A DNA stretch of 42,625 bases from Hyphomonadaceae bacterium (lineage in GTDB: Bacteria > Pseudomonadota > Alphaproteobacteria > Caulobacterales > Aquidulcibacteraceae): positions 1 to 42,625 of the forward strand of contig JAKFWO010000037.1 of the NCBI GenBank assembly GCA_021731815.1, read 5' to 3'. Shown piece by piece: positions 40,951-42,625 of this stretch. Position numbers and translations under genes: made by a program. The notes below the pieces were generated by a model. The model was given only the letters and a program-made list of their open reading frames with translations, was not told the DNA's origin and searched no databases. Positions within the stretch are counted from its first letter, which is position 1. The number at the start of each line of letters is the position of its first letter.

Positions 40951-42625
40951 GCGGCTTTGCGGAACTTGCGGCGGCCAGCAATTTCTCCTTTCTGCGCGCT
41001 TCCTCCCATCCTGAGGAAATGGTCCGCGAGGCAAAGGCGCTCGGGTTCGACGGGCTGGGCATTGCCGATCGCAACACGCTGGCGGGAATAGTGCGTGCCC
41101 ATGCCTGCGCCAAAACCGAAGGGCTGAGGCTCGGCATCGGGGCGCGGCTGGAGTTCAGCGACGATACGCCTGACATTCTCGCTTTCCCCACAGACCGTGC
41201 GGCCTACGGACGGTTGGCGCAGCTGCTGACACTTGGCAATCGCCGCGCCGCCAAGGGCGAATGCGATCTCCGTTTCGAGGATTGGCTGGCGCATGCCGCT
41301 GGTATGCAGGCGATTGTCGCGCCGGTGCTCGCACCCGGTGCGCTGCCCGATCAGCGTTTGGCCGAATGCCTGCGCGCCGCCAAAGCCGCTTGCGGAGGCA
41401 GAATCTGGCTCGCCGCGCGCCAGGTTTTCGATGGCGAGGACAAGCGCCGGCTGCGGCTTCTGGCGGGGCTCGCCGCCGCCAAGGGCGCGCGCCTCATCGC
41501 CACCACCGAGCCCCTGCACCATATTCCCGCCCGCCGCCCGCTGCTGGATGTGCTGACCTGTGTGCGGGAGAAAACCACCCTCGCGGATGCCGGGCGCCGG
41601 CTCGCCCCCAATGCCGAGCGCCATCTGAAAGCCCCGGCCGAAATGGCACGGCTTTATGCGGCCGCGCCCGAAGCCGTGGCCGAGACGCGACGTTTTCTCG
41701 CCGGGCTGCATTTTTCACTCGATGAACTCAGCCATCATTATCCAACTGAAATGATGGCCGATCATGCCGACCCGCACAGCGCGCTTGCCGCCCTCACCTG
41801 GGCGGGTGCGGCCCGGCGTTATCCCGCGGGGATACCCGAAAAGGTACGCGAAAGCCTCGATCGCGAACTCGATATCGTCGCGCAGCTTAAATTCGCGCCC
41901 TATTTCCTGACAGTCGCCGATATTGTGCGCTTTGCGCGCGAGGAGCGCGGCATTCTCTGCCAGGGGCGCGGATCGGCGGCCAATTCGGCCATTTGCTATT
42001 GCCTCGGGGTGACTTCGGTGGATCCGGAGGCCAGCACGCTGTTGTTCGACCGCTTCATCTCCACCGAGCGCAACGAGCCGCCCGATATCGATGTCGATTT
42101 CGAACATGAAAGACGCGAGGAAGTCATCCAGTATGTCTATGAAAAATATGGCCGCAATCGCGCGGCCCTTGCGGGATCGCTGATCTGTTATCGCCGCAAA
42201 AGCGCGCTGCGCGATGTCGGAAAAGTCTTCGGCTTTTCGGAGGATTGTATCGCGGCCCTCGCAAAGGCCGGGCATCATTGGCAGGGAGGAATGGCCAGTG
42301 AGCCGCCACCGGGCCTCGACATGAATGATCCGGCCTTGCGGGCCTGCCTTGCGCTGTGCGAGGAATTGCGCGGCTTTCCACGCCATTTGTCCCAGCATGT
42401 CGGGGGCTTTGTCATCACCGCCGACCGGCTGGACACAATGGCCGTCATCCAGAACGCGGCCATGGCCGACCGCACGGTGATCGAATGGGACAAGGATGAC
42501 CTCCGGGAACTGAATATCCTCAAGGTCGATATCCTTGCGCTGGGCATGCTGACCGCCTTGCGCAAGGCCTTTGCGATGATCGACGAATTCTATCCGGATT
42601 CAACGGAGCGGGGGGCGGAAAAGGG
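40947..42625 (+). CDS. dnaE2: Error-prone DNA polymerase III alpha DnaE2 (partial, runs off the window)
   Basis: Translesion polymerase of the SOS mutasome. Only the first 559 codons are in the window, and the frame is open to the end. The N-terminal PHP domain starts 'FAELAAASNFSFLRASSHPE' and includes 'LGIADRNTLAGIVRAH'. The polymerase active site is present: 'GRGSAANSAICYCLGVTSVD' and the catalytic aspartates in 'RNEPPDIDVDFEHERRE'. 'RFISTERNEPPDIDVD' and 'GFPRHLSQHVGGFVIT' are characteristic of DnaE2 over DnaE1. The start overlaps the imuB stop (ATGA), giving a three-gene translationally coupled operon under the LexA box. Confidence 0.95.
   Translation, partial: MSGFAELAAASNFSFLRASSHPEEMVREAKALGFDGLGIADRNTLAGIVRAHACAKTEGLRLGIGARLEFSDDTPDILAFPTDRAAYGRLAQLLTLGNRRAAKGECDLRFEDWLAHAAGMQAIVAPVLAPGALPDQRLAECLRAAKAACGGRIWLAARQVFDGEDKRRLRLLAGLAAAKGARLIATTEPLHHIPARRPLLDVLTCVREKTTLADAGRRLAPNAERHLKAPAEMARLYAAAPEAVAETRRFLAGLHFSLDELSHHYPTEMMADHADPHSALAALTWAGAARRYPAGIPEKVRESLDRELDIVAQLKFAPYFLTVADIVRFAREERGILCQGRGSAANSAICYCLGVTSVDPEASTLLFDRFISTERNEPPDIDVDFEHERREEVIQYVYEKYGRNRAALAGSLICYRRKSALRDVGKVFGFSEDCIAALAKAGHHWQGGMASEPPPGLDMNDPALRACLALCEELRGFPRHLSQHVGGFVITADRLDTMAVIQNAAMADRTVIEWDKDDLRELNILKVDILALGMLTALRKAFAMIDEFYPDSTERGAEK

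Overview
The window is chromosomal DNA of a high-GC, flagellated alphaproteobacterium. The evidence is gene content: a DnaG with the 'LSPFNKE' zinc-site variant, a sigma-54 promoter in front of flagellar hook genes, a DUF4164-zapA pair, a GTTC-N7-GTTC SOS box driving imuA-imuB-dnaE2, and frequent GTG/TTG starts and ATGA/GTGA overlaps. The lineage within the class (Maricaulales, Parvularculales, Iodidimonadales or similar) cannot be fixed from sequence alone. Most of the window is housekeeping DNA. I see no prophage, insertion sequence, CRISPR array or plasmid function.

Layout. 0.3-9.1 kb: a DMT permease, RNase P RNA (minus strand), valS, dnaG and rpoD. 9.2-12.6 kb: a Flp pilin and a MutT hydrolase (minus), then a desaturase, a second DMT permease and an IalB-like exported protein. 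13.1-16.8 kb: fliK-flgD-flgE on the minus strand behind a near-perfect sigma-54 promoter. 17.1 kb: tRNA-Ser(GCU). 17.4-23 kb: an exported protein, a small gene with an apparent ATT start, and the glycolytic/gluconeogenic set gap-HAD-pgk-fba (minus). 23.2-24.7 kb: DUF4164-zapA and a RibD-like deaminase. 24.9 kb: hsp20 with a ROSE-like RNA thermometer. 25.9-27.8 kb: two tandem paralogous methyltransferase-fold lipoproteins. 27.9-31.8 kb: SCP2, alpha/beta hydrolase, glycosyltransferase, MaoC hydratase and an HExxH protein. 31.8-38 kb: uppP, a triplicated cysteine-module secreted protein, an SDR, tilS and cpoB. 38.4 kb to the end: the SOS mutagenesis operon imuA-imuB-dnaE2, with dnaE2 cut by the window edge.

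Two genome-level signals run across these genes. First, at least thirteen short tandem arrays (unit 12-19 nt) sit at gene edges or inside genes. Unit length is a multiple of three wherever the array is translated and free elsewhere, and three arrays begin at a stop codon. Second, large inverted repeats start exactly on the TAG stop codons of ialB, flgE and fba. The least familiar protein is the 469-residue secreted protein at 33.1 kb, which contains three copies of a four-cysteine module.
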